From positions 1 to 64,000 of the forward strand of contig CANHQP010000007.1 in NCBI GenBank assembly GCA_947462925.1: a DNA stretch of 64,000 nt, written 5' to 3'. Within the stretch, counting starts at the first letter, position 1. The number at the start of each line of letters is the position of its first letter. Of this stretch, positions 25,529 through 34,666 are shown piece by piece. The notes beneath the pieces were generated by a model. That model was not told where the DNA came from. It saw only the letters and a list, made by a program, of their open reading frames with translations, and made no database searches. This DNA is from Flavobacteriia bacterium. Lineage in GTDB: Bacteria > Bacteroidota > Bacteroidia > Flavobacteriales_D > Crocinitomicaceae. A program made the position numbers and the translations under genes.

Positions 25529-25547
25529 GAATAGTAAAAGATAGCGT

Positions 25548-26795
25548 ATGTTGTATTATTTATTTAATTATTTAGATTCAATTGATTTTCCTGGAGCGGG
25601 ATTATTTCAATTTATTTCGTTCAGGGCTGCATTGGCTTTGATTACATCTTTGATTGTTTCAATCGTCTTTGGAAAGAGATTGATCAATCTTCTGAGACGC
25701 CAACAAATTGGGGAAACTGTCAGAGACCTTGGTTTGGCTGGTCAAATCGAAAAATCTGGAACGCCAACGATGGGTGGAATCATCATCTTGAGCGCGATTT
25801 TCATTCCAACACTTTTGTTTGCAAAATTGCACAATGTGTATGTAATCACAATGTTGCTCGCAACCGTTTGGTTAGGATTGATCGGGTTTTTAGATGATTA
25901 TATCAAAGTTTTCAAGAAAAACAAAGAAGGTTTAAAAGGACGATTCAAAATCGTTGGACAAATTGGTGTGGGCGTGATCGTTGGATGTATTTTGTATTTC
26001 AATAACGATGTGCGCGTTCACAAAAAAGTACCAATAACACACAAATTAACGCAAGACGAAACAGTTGTAACACACAAACACGCTGAATTTTCGAAAGATT
26101 CCAATTACATGTGGATTGAAACGCGCGACATGACAACCACTGTTCCATTTGTGAAAGGAAATGAATTCAACTACAATTGGTTGATTGGCGATACACACAA
26201 GTCTTACGGTTGGATGCTTTTCATTCCGATTGTGATTTTCATTGTAATTGCGGTTTCAAACGGCGCAAACATGACCGATGGATTAGATGGATTGGCAACA
26301 GGAACTTCCGCTTTTATTGGAATTGCATTGGCGATTTTTGCTTATGTAAGTTCAAATGTGCGTTTTGCCGATTATTTGGATGTGATGTACATTCCCCATG
26401 CTGAGGAACTCGTGATTTTTATCTCCGCATTTGTTGGTGCTTGTATTGGATTTTTATGGTACAACTCCTACCCTGCACAAGTTTTCATGGGCGACACAGG
26501 AAGTTTGGCTTTGGGAGGAATCATCGCTGTTTTTGCAATCTCAGTAAGAAAAGAACTTTTGATTCCAGTACTTTGCGGCGTTTTCTTGGTTGAAAATTTA
26601 TCAGTGATTTTGCAAGTTGGTTATTTCAAATTGACCAAAAGACGCTTCGGAGAAGGAAGACGAATTTTCCTTATGGCGCCCTTGCATCATCACTATCAAA
26701 AAAAGGGAATTCACGAAGCTAAAATTGTTGCACGCTTCTGGATTGTATCCATCTTATTGGCAGTAATCACGATTGTAACGCTGAAATTAAGATAA
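25548..26795 (+). CDS. mraY: Phospho-MurNAc-pentapeptide transferase MraY
   Basis: Integral membrane enzyme that makes lipid I from UDP-MurNAc-pentapeptide and undecaprenyl phosphate. It has 415 residues and about ten membrane segments. Catalytic motifs are [18 protein letters not shown] and the [12 protein letters not shown] block, with the His-rich [10 protein letters not shown] near the C-terminus. Compared with the ~360 residues of E. coli MraY it has an extra ~55 residues around 150-210, between membrane segments. Its last base is shared with the murD ATG (TAATG). Confidence 0.97.
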   Translation: MLYYLFNYLDSIDFPGAGLFQFISFRAALALITSLIVSIVFGKRLINLLRRQQIGETVRDLGLAGQIEKSGTPTMGGIIILSAIFIPTLLFAKLHNVYVITMLLATVWLGLIGFLDDYIKVFKKNKEGLKGRFKIVGQIGVGVIVGCILYFNNDVRVHKKVPITHKLTQDETVVTHKHAEFSKDSNYMWIETRDMTTTVPFVKGNEFNYNWLIGDTHKSYGWMLFIPIVIFIVIAVSNGANMTDGLDGLATGTSAFIGIALAIFAYVSSNVRFADYLDVMYIPHAEELVIFISAFVGACIGFLWYNSYPAQVFMGDTGSLALGGIIAVFAISVRKELLIPVLCGVFLVENLSVILQVGYFKLTKRRFGEGRRIFLMAPLHHHYQKKGIHEAKIVARFWIVSILLAVITIVTLKLR

Positions 26796-28141
26796 TGAAC
26801 GGCGAAGGAAAAAATATCGTGATTTTGGGCGCTGGTGAAAGTGGCGTTGGAACAGCAGTCTTGGCTTTGAAAAAAGGATGGAACGTTTTTGTCTCAGACT
26901 TTGGTCAAATAAAAGAAGAATTTCAAGACGAGTTGAATGAACTTGGCATTGAATGGGAAGCTGGTCAACACACTTTTGAAAAAGTTTTGGCGGCGGATTT
27001 GGTGGTGAAATCTCCAGGAATTCCAGACAAAGTAGCGATTATCCAAGAATTGAAATACAAATCAATTCCGATCATTTCTGAAATTGAATTTGCAGGATAT
27101 TACAACACTGCAAAAACGATTTGTATCACAGGAAGCAATGGCAAAACGACTACCACGATGTTGACTTTCCACATTTTAAAAAAAGCGGGATTCAATGTTG
27201 GATTGGCAGGAAACATTGGAAAAAGTTTCGCCAAACAAGTTGCGAATGAAAACTTCGATTGGTATGTGCTTGAGTTGAGTTCTTTCCAATTGGATGGAAT
27301 GATTGACTTCAAAGCTGATATCGCGATGTTGCTTAACATTTCTCCAGATCACTTAGATCGATACAATTACGAAATGCAAAATTATGTGGATTCAAAATTC
27401 CGCATTTTGCAAAATCAAACTTCCGCTGACTGGTTCATTTACAATGCAGATGATGAAACGATAGTCAATGAAATAAGCAAAAGAAAACCCGAAGCGCAAT
27501 TGGCTCCATTTTCTTTAAAACAAGAATTTCAAGAGCAAGGCGCTTTTGCAGACGATAAACAAATAACAATAAACATAAACGAAACATTCACCATGTCAAT
27601 CCACGATTTAGCTTTGAAGGGTAAGCACAATACCCAAAATACTTTGGCTTCAGGTTTAGGAGCAAGAATTTTAGACATCCGCAAAGATGTTGTGCGCGAA
27701 AGTTTCTCAGATTTCGTAAACGTTGAACACCGTTTGGAATTTGTAGCAAAAGTTCACGGAATTGAATTTATCAACGATTCAAAAGCAACCAATGTAAATT
27801 CAACTTGGTTTGCGCTTGAAAGTATGGAAAACCCAACCGTTTGGATTGTTGGTGGCGTTGATAAAGGAAATGACTATTCTGAATTGACAGAATTGGTTCG
27901 CGAAAAAGTAAAAGCAATCATTTGCTTGGGAACAGACAATCAAAAAATCATCGACGCTTTTTCTGGTGTAGTTGAAACGATTGTGGAAGCTGGTTCAGCA
28001 ATGGACGCGGTTGGATATGGTTACCGATTGGCGAAAAAAGACGAAACTGTTTTGCTTTCTCCTGCTTGTGCAAGTTTTGATTTATTCGAAAACTACGAAG
28101 ACAGAGGAAATCAGTTCAAAGCAGCGGTTCGTTCTTTGTAA
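26795..28141 (+). CDS. murD: UDP-MurNAc-L-Ala:D-Glu ligase MurD
   Basis: Adds D-Glu to UDP-MurNAc-L-Ala. The 448-residue protein begins with a Rossmann-like domain (VILGAGESGVG), followed by the ATP loop GSNGKTTTTML, the central domain with LNISPDHLDRY, and the C-terminal domain with NDSKATN and LLSPACASFD. The start overlaps mraY by one base. The next gene, of unknown function, begins 50 bases downstream. Confidence 0.97.
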   Translation: MNGEGKNIVILGAGESGVGTAVLALKKGWNVFVSDFGQIKEEFQDELNELGIEWEAGQHTFEKVLAADLVVKSPGIPDKVAIIQELKYKSIPIISEIEFAGYYNTAKTICITGSNGKTTTTMLTFHILKKAGFNVGLAGNIGKSFAKQVANENFDWYVLELSSFQLDGMIDFKADIAMLLNISPDHLDRYNYEMQNYVDSKFRILQNQTSADWFIYNADDETIVNEISKRKPEAQLAPFSLKQEFQEQGAFADDKQITININETFTMSIHDLALKGKHNTQNTLASGLGARILDIRKDVVRESFSDFVNVEHRLEFVAKVHGIEFINDSKATNVNSTWFALESMENPTVWIVGGVDKGNDYSELTELVREKVKAIICLGTDNQKIIDAFSGVVETIVEAGSAMDAVGYGYRLAKKDETVLLSPACASFDLFENYEDRGNQFKAAVRSL

Positions 28142-28191
28142 TTCAAAACAAAAATTCGCTCTAATTTTCAACATCATCCAATTTAAATACG

Positions 28192-28665
28192 ATGGAAAAA
28201 TCAGTAAGTAAATTAGCAAATCAACTTCAAGAGGCTAGAACTAGAAATCTTGAACAAATTGAAAAAAGCGCTTTACGTGCTCATGGTAAGCTATGGGGAA
28301 TGGATGTTTTCTCTTGGTACAATCCCATGACATATGAAATTGAAAATATTTTGCATAGTTTTCCTGCACCAGTTTTGTGGTTCGGAAACGCTGAAGACAT
28401 TTCCAAACTAGCGGGTGATAATAAAGATTGTTTTTCAAATTTAAAAATGATCTGTTGTCACGACAAAGCGGATTTATCTCTTTCCTTTGAAGCAATGAAT
28501 TTGATCGAAACTTTCTTTGCTGCGAGTGAATTGGGAGATGTGCTGAAAATGCTCAAAACTTTCAAAAAAGAAAATGGTATTTTGCTTTTTACAAGCAAGG
28601 GCGAAAATTGGAAGCAAGATAAAATAGCTTTTGAATCGTTTTTAGAAATACATCAAACTAAGTGA
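28192..28665 (+). CDS. Unknown protein inside the dcw cluster
   Basis: Not recognised. A 157-residue soluble protein without signal peptide or membrane segment. The N-terminal ~35 residues look like a basic helix (LANQLQEARTRNLEQIEKSA), followed by HGKLWGMDVFSWYNPMTYE. From about residue 80 the pattern of strands and helices loosely follows the third (C-terminal) domain of MurD: an LKMICC strand, a LIETFFAASEL helix, then GILLFTSKGENW and FESFLE, compared with VKAIICLG, VVETIVEAGSA, VLLSPACASFD and QFKAAV in MurD. This is a weak, manual comparison. It overlaps ftsW by 4 bases (GTGA), so it is coupled to the operon. Other dcw clusters known to me have no gene here. Confidence 0.75.
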   Translation: MEKSVSKLANQLQEARTRNLEQIEKSALRAHGKLWGMDVFSWYNPMTYEIENILHSFPAPVLWFGNAEDISKLAGDNKDCFSNLKMICCHDKADLSLSFEAMNLIETFFAASELGDVLKMLKTFKKENGILLFTSKGENWKQDKIAFESFLEIHQTK

Positions 28666-29867
28666 AGAAGTACTTTAAATATCTAAAAGGCGACAGGGTA
28701 ATATGGGTGATAACACTCCTATTACTGGCTTTCTCATTAGTGAGCGTCTATAGTTTTGTCCCCATTCTGGTGAAAATGGAGGGCGGAACTCCTTTTAAAT
28801 ATTTACTGAAACACATTGTTTATGTTTTCATAGCATTTTCAACAATGTATTGGATTCATAAAAAAAATCCAGTTTATTTTTCAAAATTGGCTCGATTTAG
28901 CTTTTATGCATCTGTTGCACTACTAATTTTTACTTTTTTCTTCGTTAAAAAAGTAAATGGTGCAGGAAGATGGATTCCCATTCCTTTCGTAGGATTGACT
29001 TTCCAAGCCTCGGATTTTGCAAAACTCTCTTTGATACTTTATGTCTCTCGGCTTCTCGTTAAAAAGAAAGACCTTTTAGACTCCTGGAAACAAGGCTTCT
29101 GGCCTATTTTGATACCTATCATTGTTGTTTGTGGATTGATAGTCAAAGATAACTTTTCGACAGCAGCCATTGTTTTCTTGATTTGTTTGGTCATTCTTTT
29201 TCTTGGAAAAGTTCCCCTCGTTAAAATTGCCAGTTTAATTGCTGGAGGTATTATGCTGTTTGCTTTGGTTATTGTGACCCACAAAGCGCTGCCAAATTTA
29301 AATTTATTGCCAAGATATCAAACATGGGAAAATCGAATTTTGAGTCGATTTGACATGAAACCAGAAGTGGCTGACGAAATTGAGGTGGTCGATAATGCCC
29401 AAGCCAAAAATGCAGAATTGGGGATTTTTGCGGGTGGGATATTCGGACAAGGACCTGGAGACGGAAAAGTAAAGGAATATGTCCCAGAAGCCTATGCAGA
29501 TTTCTATTTTGCCAGTTTTGTTGAAGAATTTGGACTAGTTGGGGCAATCATTTTAGTCATGCTCTATCTAATATTACTTTATAGGATGATAAAAATCGCA
29601 TTAAAAACCGACAAACTTTTTGAAACCTACACAGTTTTGGGCATCGGAATTTTATTGCTATCCCAAGCGACTGTAAATATGCTTGTTTGTACAGGAGTTT
29701 TTCCAGTAACGGGTCAAAATATGCCCCTTTTAGCCATGGGAGGTTCAGCGCTAATCATGACTTGCGTCGGTATTGGTATAGTTCAAAGTATTGCTACCAG
29801 ACAACAAGCTCAGGACGAAAAAACGGACGATATCGACAAAGAAGTTAAAAATGCATTTGTAGGATGA
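28662..29867 (+). CDS. ftsW: Septal peptidoglycan polymerase FtsW
   Basis: SEDS-family glycosyltransferase of 401 residues with about ten membrane segments, working with FtsI. Key sites are the conserved loop VGLTFQASDFAKLSL and the C-terminal GQNMPLLAMGGSALIMT, equivalent to the GGSS motif. It starts at a GTG that overlaps the preceding stop codon, and its own stop overlaps the murG ATG. It is assigned to FtsW rather than RodA because of its place between murD and murG. Confidence 0.95.
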   Translation: MKKYFKYLKGDRVIWVITLLLLAFSLVSVYSFVPILVKMEGGTPFKYLLKHIVYVFIAFSTMYWIHKKNPVYFSKLARFSFYASVALLIFTFFFVKKVNGAGRWIPIPFVGLTFQASDFAKLSLILYVSRLLVKKKDLLDSWKQGFWPILIPIIVVCGLIVKDNFSTAAIVFLICLVILFLGKVPLVKIASLIAGGIMLFALVIVTHKALPNLNLLPRYQTWENRILSRFDMKPEVADEIEVVDNAQAKNAELGIFAGGIFGQGPGDGKVKEYVPEAYADFYFASFVEEFGLVGAIILVMLYLILLYRMIKIALKTDKLFETYTVLGIGILLLSQATVNMLVCTGVFPVTGQNMPLLAMGGSALIMTCVGIGIVQSIATRQQAQDEKTDDIDKEVKNAFVG

Positions 29868-30970
29868 TAAAACGAGCAATCATATCAGGTGGTGGAACTG
29901 GCGGACATATTTTTCCCGCTTTGGCAATTGCCAATGAAATCAAGCGAAGAAATCCGGATGCGGAAATTCTTTTTGTGGGCGCTATCGGAAAAATGGAGAT
30001 GGAAAAAGTACCTGCAGCAGGTTACAAAATCCTTGGTTTGCCCATTGCTGGTTTTCAAAGAAAGTTGACATTTTCAAATTTCATTTTACCATTTAAATTG
30101 ATCAATAGCTTATTCAAAGCATATAAAATACTGAAGAATTTCAAACCAGAGGTTGTGGTTGGTGTTGGCGGATATGCTAGTGGACCAACTTTAAGAGCAG
30201 CAATCTTTGCAGGAATTCCAACATTGATTCAAGAACAAAATTCATTTCCAGGAAAAACAAATAAAATTCTTTCTGGTAAAGTGAATACCATTTGTACAGC
30301 CTACGATGGTTTAGAAAAGTTTTTTCCAAAAGAGAAAATTGTCGAAACTGGAAATCCTGTGCGATCAGAAATGATTGAGATTAAAGGAAAAAAAGACGAA
30401 GCTTTTCAATTCTTTGGACTCAATCCTAGCAAAAAAACCATTTTAGTCATTGGCGGAAGTCTGGGTGCACGCACTTTAAACGAAAGTGTGTTGGAAAACT
30501 TGGGATTGATAGAAGAAAACCAAGTGCAAGTGCTTTGGCAATGTGGGAAATTTTATTTTGAAAAAATGAAAGAAACATTAAGCCACACCAAACACAACGG
30601 AATTCACTTGAATGAATTTATTGCGCGCATGGACTTAGCCTACGCAGCAGCAGATATTATCATTTCTCGTGCTGGAGCAATTTCAGTTTCAGAATTGTGT
30701 TTGATCCAAAAACCAACCATTTTAGTTCCTTCGCCGAATGTGGCGGAAGACCATCAAACCAAAAATGCTATGGCTTTGGTGAACAAAGATGCGGCGGTAT
30801 TGGTGAAGGATGTCGATGCGAAAAATAATTTAATAGCGAAAACAGTAGAAATACTAGGTAATGAAGCCAAGTTAAAACAGTTGAGTGAAGCGATTGCGCA
30901 ATTGGGAAAACCAAACGCGAGTAGAATGATTGTGGATGAATTGGAGAAGATAAAGAAATGGGCAGATTAG
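29864..30970 (+). CDS. murG: GlcNAc transferase MurG (lipid II synthase)
   Basis: GT28 enzyme that adds GlcNAc to lipid I at the inner face of the membrane. The 368-residue protein has the N-terminal SGGGTGGHIFPALAIA loop, VVGVGGYASGP, the donor-site block VIGGSLGAR and ISRAGAISVSELCL with PNVAEDHQTKNA. Size and order are standard. It overlaps ftsW by 4 bases and is followed by a 129-base repeat-rich gap before murC. Confidence 0.97.
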   Translation: MIKRAIISGGGTGGHIFPALAIANEIKRRNPDAEILFVGAIGKMEMEKVPAAGYKILGLPIAGFQRKLTFSNFILPFKLINSLFKAYKILKNFKPEVVVGVGGYASGPTLRAAIFAGIPTLIQEQNSFPGKTNKILSGKVNTICTAYDGLEKFFPKEKIVETGNPVRSEMIEIKGKKDEAFQFFGLNPSKKTILVIGGSLGARTLNESVLENLGLIEENQVQVLWQCGKFYFEKMKETLSHTKHNGIHLNEFIARMDLAYAAADIIISRAGAISVSELCLIQKPTILVPSPNVAEDHQTKNAMALVNKDAAVLVKDVDAKNNLIAKTVEILGNEAKLKQLSEAIAQLGKPNASRMIVDELEKIKKWAD

Positions 30971-30973
30971 TAA

Positions 30974-31026
30974 AAATTAGAAGATTAACAAATTAACAGA
31001 TTGGCAAATTAGAAGATTAACAAATT
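30974..31026. repeat. Direct repeats between murG and murC
   Basis: A 21-base sequence beginning AAATTAGAAGATTAACAAAT occurs exactly twice with a 32-base period (30974-30994 and 31006-31026). CAATCTGCAATT also occurs twice further on (from about 31040 and 31077). The gap has no coding frame. Confidence 0.9.
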
Positions 31027-31099
31027 GGGAGATAATTTGCAATCTGCAATTTGACAATCTATAATTTACAATTTAACAATCTGCAATTACAAAATACGA

Positions 31100-32461
31100 A
31101 TGAGAACATTAGAAACATATAAAAATATTTACTTCCTCGGAATCGGGGGAATTGGGATGTCTGCTTTGGCACGTTATTTCAATATGAAAGGATTATGTGT
31201 TTCCGGTTACGATAAAACACCGACTCCCCTCACCAACGAATTGCAAAAAGAAGGCATCGAAGTTCATTTTGAAGATTTAGGTTCTCAAATTCCAACAAAA
31301 TTTGCAAATCCTTCTGAAACTTTAGTCGTTTACACGCCTGCAATCAAAAAATTAGGCGAATTTGATTTCTTCAAAAATAATGGGTTCCAACTTTTGAAAC
31401 GCGCTGAAGTTTTGGGTTTAATTACCAGAACATCAAAAGGATTAGGTATCGCTGGTACACATGGTAAAACGACCACAAGCACCATGCTCACGCACATTTT
31501 GAATGAGTCACATGTGAAGTGCAATGCCTTTTTAGGTGGTATTTCTTCGAATTTCAACACCAATTTTGTCGCTTCTAAAACTTCTGAATTTACAGTTATT
31601 GAAGCAGATGAGTTTGACCGTTCATTTTTGCAATTGTCACCTTTTGGCTCCATTATTACTTCTACAGATGCAGATCATTTAGATATTTATGGCGATGCGT
31701 ACACCTTTTTACAGGGTTTTCAAGATTATGCCAATCAAATCAATCCTGAGGGAATCTTGATTCTGAAGAAAGGTTTGAACTTGACATCTTCAGCTCCGAC
31801 AATTAGCTACGCAATCAATGATGAAGCTGATTTCAAAGGAGAAAATTTGAAAGTGGAAGCGGGCATTTTTTCCATGGATTTAATTTCCGAAAAACAAAAA
31901 TGGAAAAACATTGAATTGGGATTACCAGGGATTCACAACGCGGAGAATGCCTTGGCTTGTATCGCTTTCTGTTTATTTCTAGGGCTTTCGGAGGAAGAAA
32001 TTAGATTTGGATTGAAAACTTTCAAAGGTGTAAAACGAAGATTTGAATACCAAATTCGAACACCAAAATTGGTTTATATTGATGATTACGCGCATCATCC
32101 GACAGAAATTAAAGCTTTGATTGATTCTGTAAAATTACTTTATCCAAATCAAACAATTACTGGAATTTTTCAACCGCATTTGTTTTCAAGAACGAAAGAT
32201 TTCATGAACGATTTTGCGCAAGAATTATCCAAAGTAGATGAATTGATCTTGCTTCCAATCTATCCAGCACGTGAGGAACCAATGGAAGGTATTACAAGCG
32301 AAGCGCTATTGGAAATGTGCACCTTGAACGATAAAAAAGTCTTGTTACCTAATGATGCTGTTTCGTTATTGAGCAAGAGAACAGAAGGAATCATTTTGAC
32401 AATAGGCGCAGGTGATATTGACAGAATTGTACTTCCATTAAAAGAAAAATTAAGTCGATGA
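31100..32461 (+). CDS. murC: UDP-MurNAc:L-Ala ligase MurC
   Basis: First amino-acid-adding enzyme of peptidoglycan synthesis, 453 residues. The N-terminal Rossmann-like domain starts with FLGIGGIGMSALAR. The ATP loop is GTHGKTTTSTML, with the central EADEFDRSF and TDADHLDIY, and the C-terminal domain carries YAHHPTEI. The ATG at 31100 follows the repeat-rich gap. The stop codon overlaps ftsQ (ATGA). Confidence 0.97.
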   Translation: MRTLETYKNIYFLGIGGIGMSALARYFNMKGLCVSGYDKTPTPLTNELQKEGIEVHFEDLGSQIPTKFANPSETLVVYTPAIKKLGEFDFFKNNGFQLLKRAEVLGLITRTSKGLGIAGTHGKTTTSTMLTHILNESHVKCNAFLGGISSNFNTNFVASKTSEFTVIEADEFDRSFLQLSPFGSIITSTDADHLDIYGDAYTFLQGFQDYANQINPEGILILKKGLNLTSSAPTISYAINDEADFKGENLKVEAGIFSMDLISEKQKWKNIELGLPGIHNAENALACIAFCLFLGLSEEEIRFGLKTFKGVKRRFEYQIRTPKLVYIDDYAHHPTEIKALIDSVKLLYPNQTITGIFQPHLFSRTKDFMNDFAQELSKVDELILLPIYPAREEPMEGITSEALLEMCTLNDKKVLLPNDAVSLLSKRTEGIILTIGAGDIDRIVLPLKEKLSR

Positions 32462-33267
32462 AAAAATGGCTAAAAATATCACTATGGAGCGCTTTCACTA
32501 TTGCAGTGTTTGTGCTTTTGAGTATGGCCAAAACCGCACAATTGGAATCGGAATTAAAAGAACCAGAAATTGATATTTTTATCAACGGCGAAAATGTATT
32601 CTTGACCAAAGCCGATCTATTGACTCGATTAAAACGTGCAGGATTTGTTTATCCAGGACAAAAAATGGAAAACCTCAAAATTGCAGAAATCGAAAAATTC
32701 ATTGGACAAATGACGGAGGTCAAGGAAGTCAAAGTTTATTCGAATTTGGGAGGTACTTGGAACATAAAAGTAAACATCCGAAAACCAATCGCCCGAATTT
32801 TTAACATGTATGGAGAAGATTTTTACCTAGATGAGGAAGGAAATACGATGGCTCCATCATACCTCTATACCGCTCGTGTTGTGATAATTACAGGTTTTAT
32901 TAAAGACCGAAAAAACTCAGAATCCGTCCAAAAAATTATTAACAATGATACCTTGATAAGTATTCGAAATTTAGATGATATCTATCGAATTTCGAGTTAT
33001 GTTTGTAACGATGCTTTCTTGAGTGCTCAAATAGGACAAATCAACCTCGAAAAGAATGGAGATTTTGTACTTGTACCTCAAGTTGGCGGTCAAAAAATAA
33101 TTTTTGGTTCAGCTCGTACAAACGAAGATGTAGCGGAAAAGTTTAAAAAATTGACCGTTTTTTACAAAGAAGGTTTGCCTTATGAAGGTTGGGACAAATA
33201 CGAAGTCATCAACTTGAAATACGACAAACAAATTGTTTGTAAGAAAAAAAAGATAATCAATCAGTGA
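32458..33267 (+). CDS. ftsQ: Cell division protein FtsQ/DivIB
   Basis: Bitopic divisome scaffold of 269 residues. A single membrane segment covers about 7-24 (ISLWSAFTIAVFVLLSMA). The periplasmic POTRA region follows (FINGENVFLTKADLLTRL...), then the beta domain with VRKPIARI-type segment (NIRKPIARIFNMYGE) and FYLDEEGNTM. FtsQ is weakly conserved, but topology and position between murC and ftsA make the call firm. It overlaps murC by 4 bases. Confidence 0.92.
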   Translation: MKKWLKISLWSAFTIAVFVLLSMAKTAQLESELKEPEIDIFINGENVFLTKADLLTRLKRAGFVYPGQKMENLKIAEIEKFIGQMTEVKEVKVYSNLGGTWNIKVNIRKPIARIFNMYGEDFYLDEEGNTMAPSYLYTARVVIITGFIKDRKNSESVQKIINNDTLISIRNLDDIYRISSYVCNDAFLSAQIGQINLEKNGDFVLVPQVGGQKIIFGSARTNEDVAEKFKKLTVFYKEGLPYEGWDKYEVINLKYDKQIVCKKKKIINQ

Positions 33268-33321
33268 ATAAAATCAGATTTCAATTGAAATTTGATTTTG
33301 GGCATTAAAAGAAAAAGTAAT

Positions 33322-34623
33322 ATGGCACAGATAATTGTTGGACTGGATATTGGAACTACAAAAATTGCTTGCTTCGTTGGAACAAAAAACGAACACGGTA
33401 AAATTGAAATTCTATCAATGGGGAAAAGTGATTCCCTTGGCGTTTCGCGTGGAATGGTTTCGAATATTGACAAAACAGTTCAATCTATCAAAGCAGCCGT
33501 TACTGAAGCACAAGAGCGTGTAGATGGGCAATTAATCATTCGTGCCGTGAATGTTGGAATTGCTGGTCAACACATTAAAAGTTTGCAACACCGAGGAATA
33601 TATACCAGAAATCAGGTAGAAGATGAAATTTCTCAAAAAGATATCGATGCATTAATTGACGATATGTATAAATTGGTGATGCAACCAGGTGAAGAAATCA
33701 TCCATGTGTTGCCACAAGAATACATCGTTGACAGTGAGCAAGGAATCAAAGATCCGATTGGAATGTCGGGCGTGAGATTGGAAGCGAATTTCCACATCAT
33801 TACTGGACATGTGACTGCCGCAAAAAACATTCACAAATGCATCGAAAGAGCTGGATTAGATGTAAAAGATACAATTTTGGAACCGTTAGCATCTGCAGAA
33901 GCTGTTTTGTCAGAAGATGAAAAAGAAGCAGGTGTTGTGTTGGTTGATATCGGCGGTGGAACAACAGATATAGCGATTTTTCACGAAGGAATTATTCGCC
34001 ATACACATGTAATTCCGTTTGGCGGAAATGTGATAACAAACGATATCAAAGATGGATGCACAATCATGAGACCACAAGCGGAGAAACTGAAAGTTCGTTT
34101 CGGTTCAGCGTTGGCAAGTGAAAGTCAAGATACTGAAATCGTTTGCATTCCAGGAATTCGCGGTCAAAAACCGAAAGAAATTACCGTGCGTAATTTGGCA
34201 AGTATCATTCAGGCAAGAATGGAGGAAATCATTGAACACGTTTACCATGAAATCCGAAATTCAGGTTATGAGAAAAAATTGATCGCAGGAATTGTGGTAA
34301 CTGGTGGAGGTTCTCAATTGAGACACATCACACAACTATTTGAATATTTGACTGGAATGGATACACGCATTGGTTATCCAACAGAACATTTGGCAAGCTC
34401 AAATTCAATTGAAAACTTAACTAGTCCAATGTATTCAACTGGAATTGGTTTGGTATTGAAAGGATTTGAAGCTTTGGAAAGAAGTGAAGCCGCAAATTCA
34501 AAAACTGTTCAAACAGAACCAACAGGCGTGAAAGGCCACTCTTCTGAAGATGGTAAAAAAGGAAGTTTCTTTGGGAAAATTTTGACAGGAGTCAAAGATT
34601 TTATCAAAGAAGATGAAGAATAA
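33322..34623 (+). CDS. ftsA: Cell division protein FtsA
   Basis: Actin-like ATPase of 433 residues that tethers FtsZ to the membrane. The phosphate loops are VGLDIGTTKIACFVG and VLVDIGGGTTDIAIF, with GIVVTGGGSQLRH as the adenosine motif. The C-terminal end (FFGKILTGVKDFIKED) has the amphipathic pattern of the membrane-targeting helix. The ATG at 33322 gives the canonical MAQIIVGLDIG start; a TTG at 33292 is in frame but unlikely. The gap to ftsZ is 43 bases. Confidence 0.97.
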   Translation: MAQIIVGLDIGTTKIACFVGTKNEHGKIEILSMGKSDSLGVSRGMVSNIDKTVQSIKAAVTEAQERVDGQLIIRAVNVGIAGQHIKSLQHRGIYTRNQVEDEISQKDIDALIDDMYKLVMQPGEEIIHVLPQEYIVDSEQGIKDPIGMSGVRLEANFHIITGHVTAAKNIHKCIERAGLDVKDTILEPLASAEAVLSEDEKEAGVVLVDIGGGTTDIAIFHEGIIRHTHVIPFGGNVITNDIKDGCTIMRPQAEKLKVRFGSALASESQDTEIVCIPGIRGQKPKEITVRNLASIIQARMEEIIEHVYHEIRNSGYEKKLIAGIVVTGGGSQLRHITQLFEYLTGMDTRIGYPTEHLASSNSIENLTSPMYSTGIGLVLKGFEALERSEAANSKTVQTEPTGVKGHSSEDGKKGSFFGKILTGVKDFIKEDEE

Positions 34624-34666
34624 TATAGTAGAACAACAATAAAACAACAAATAAAATAAAGCAAAA

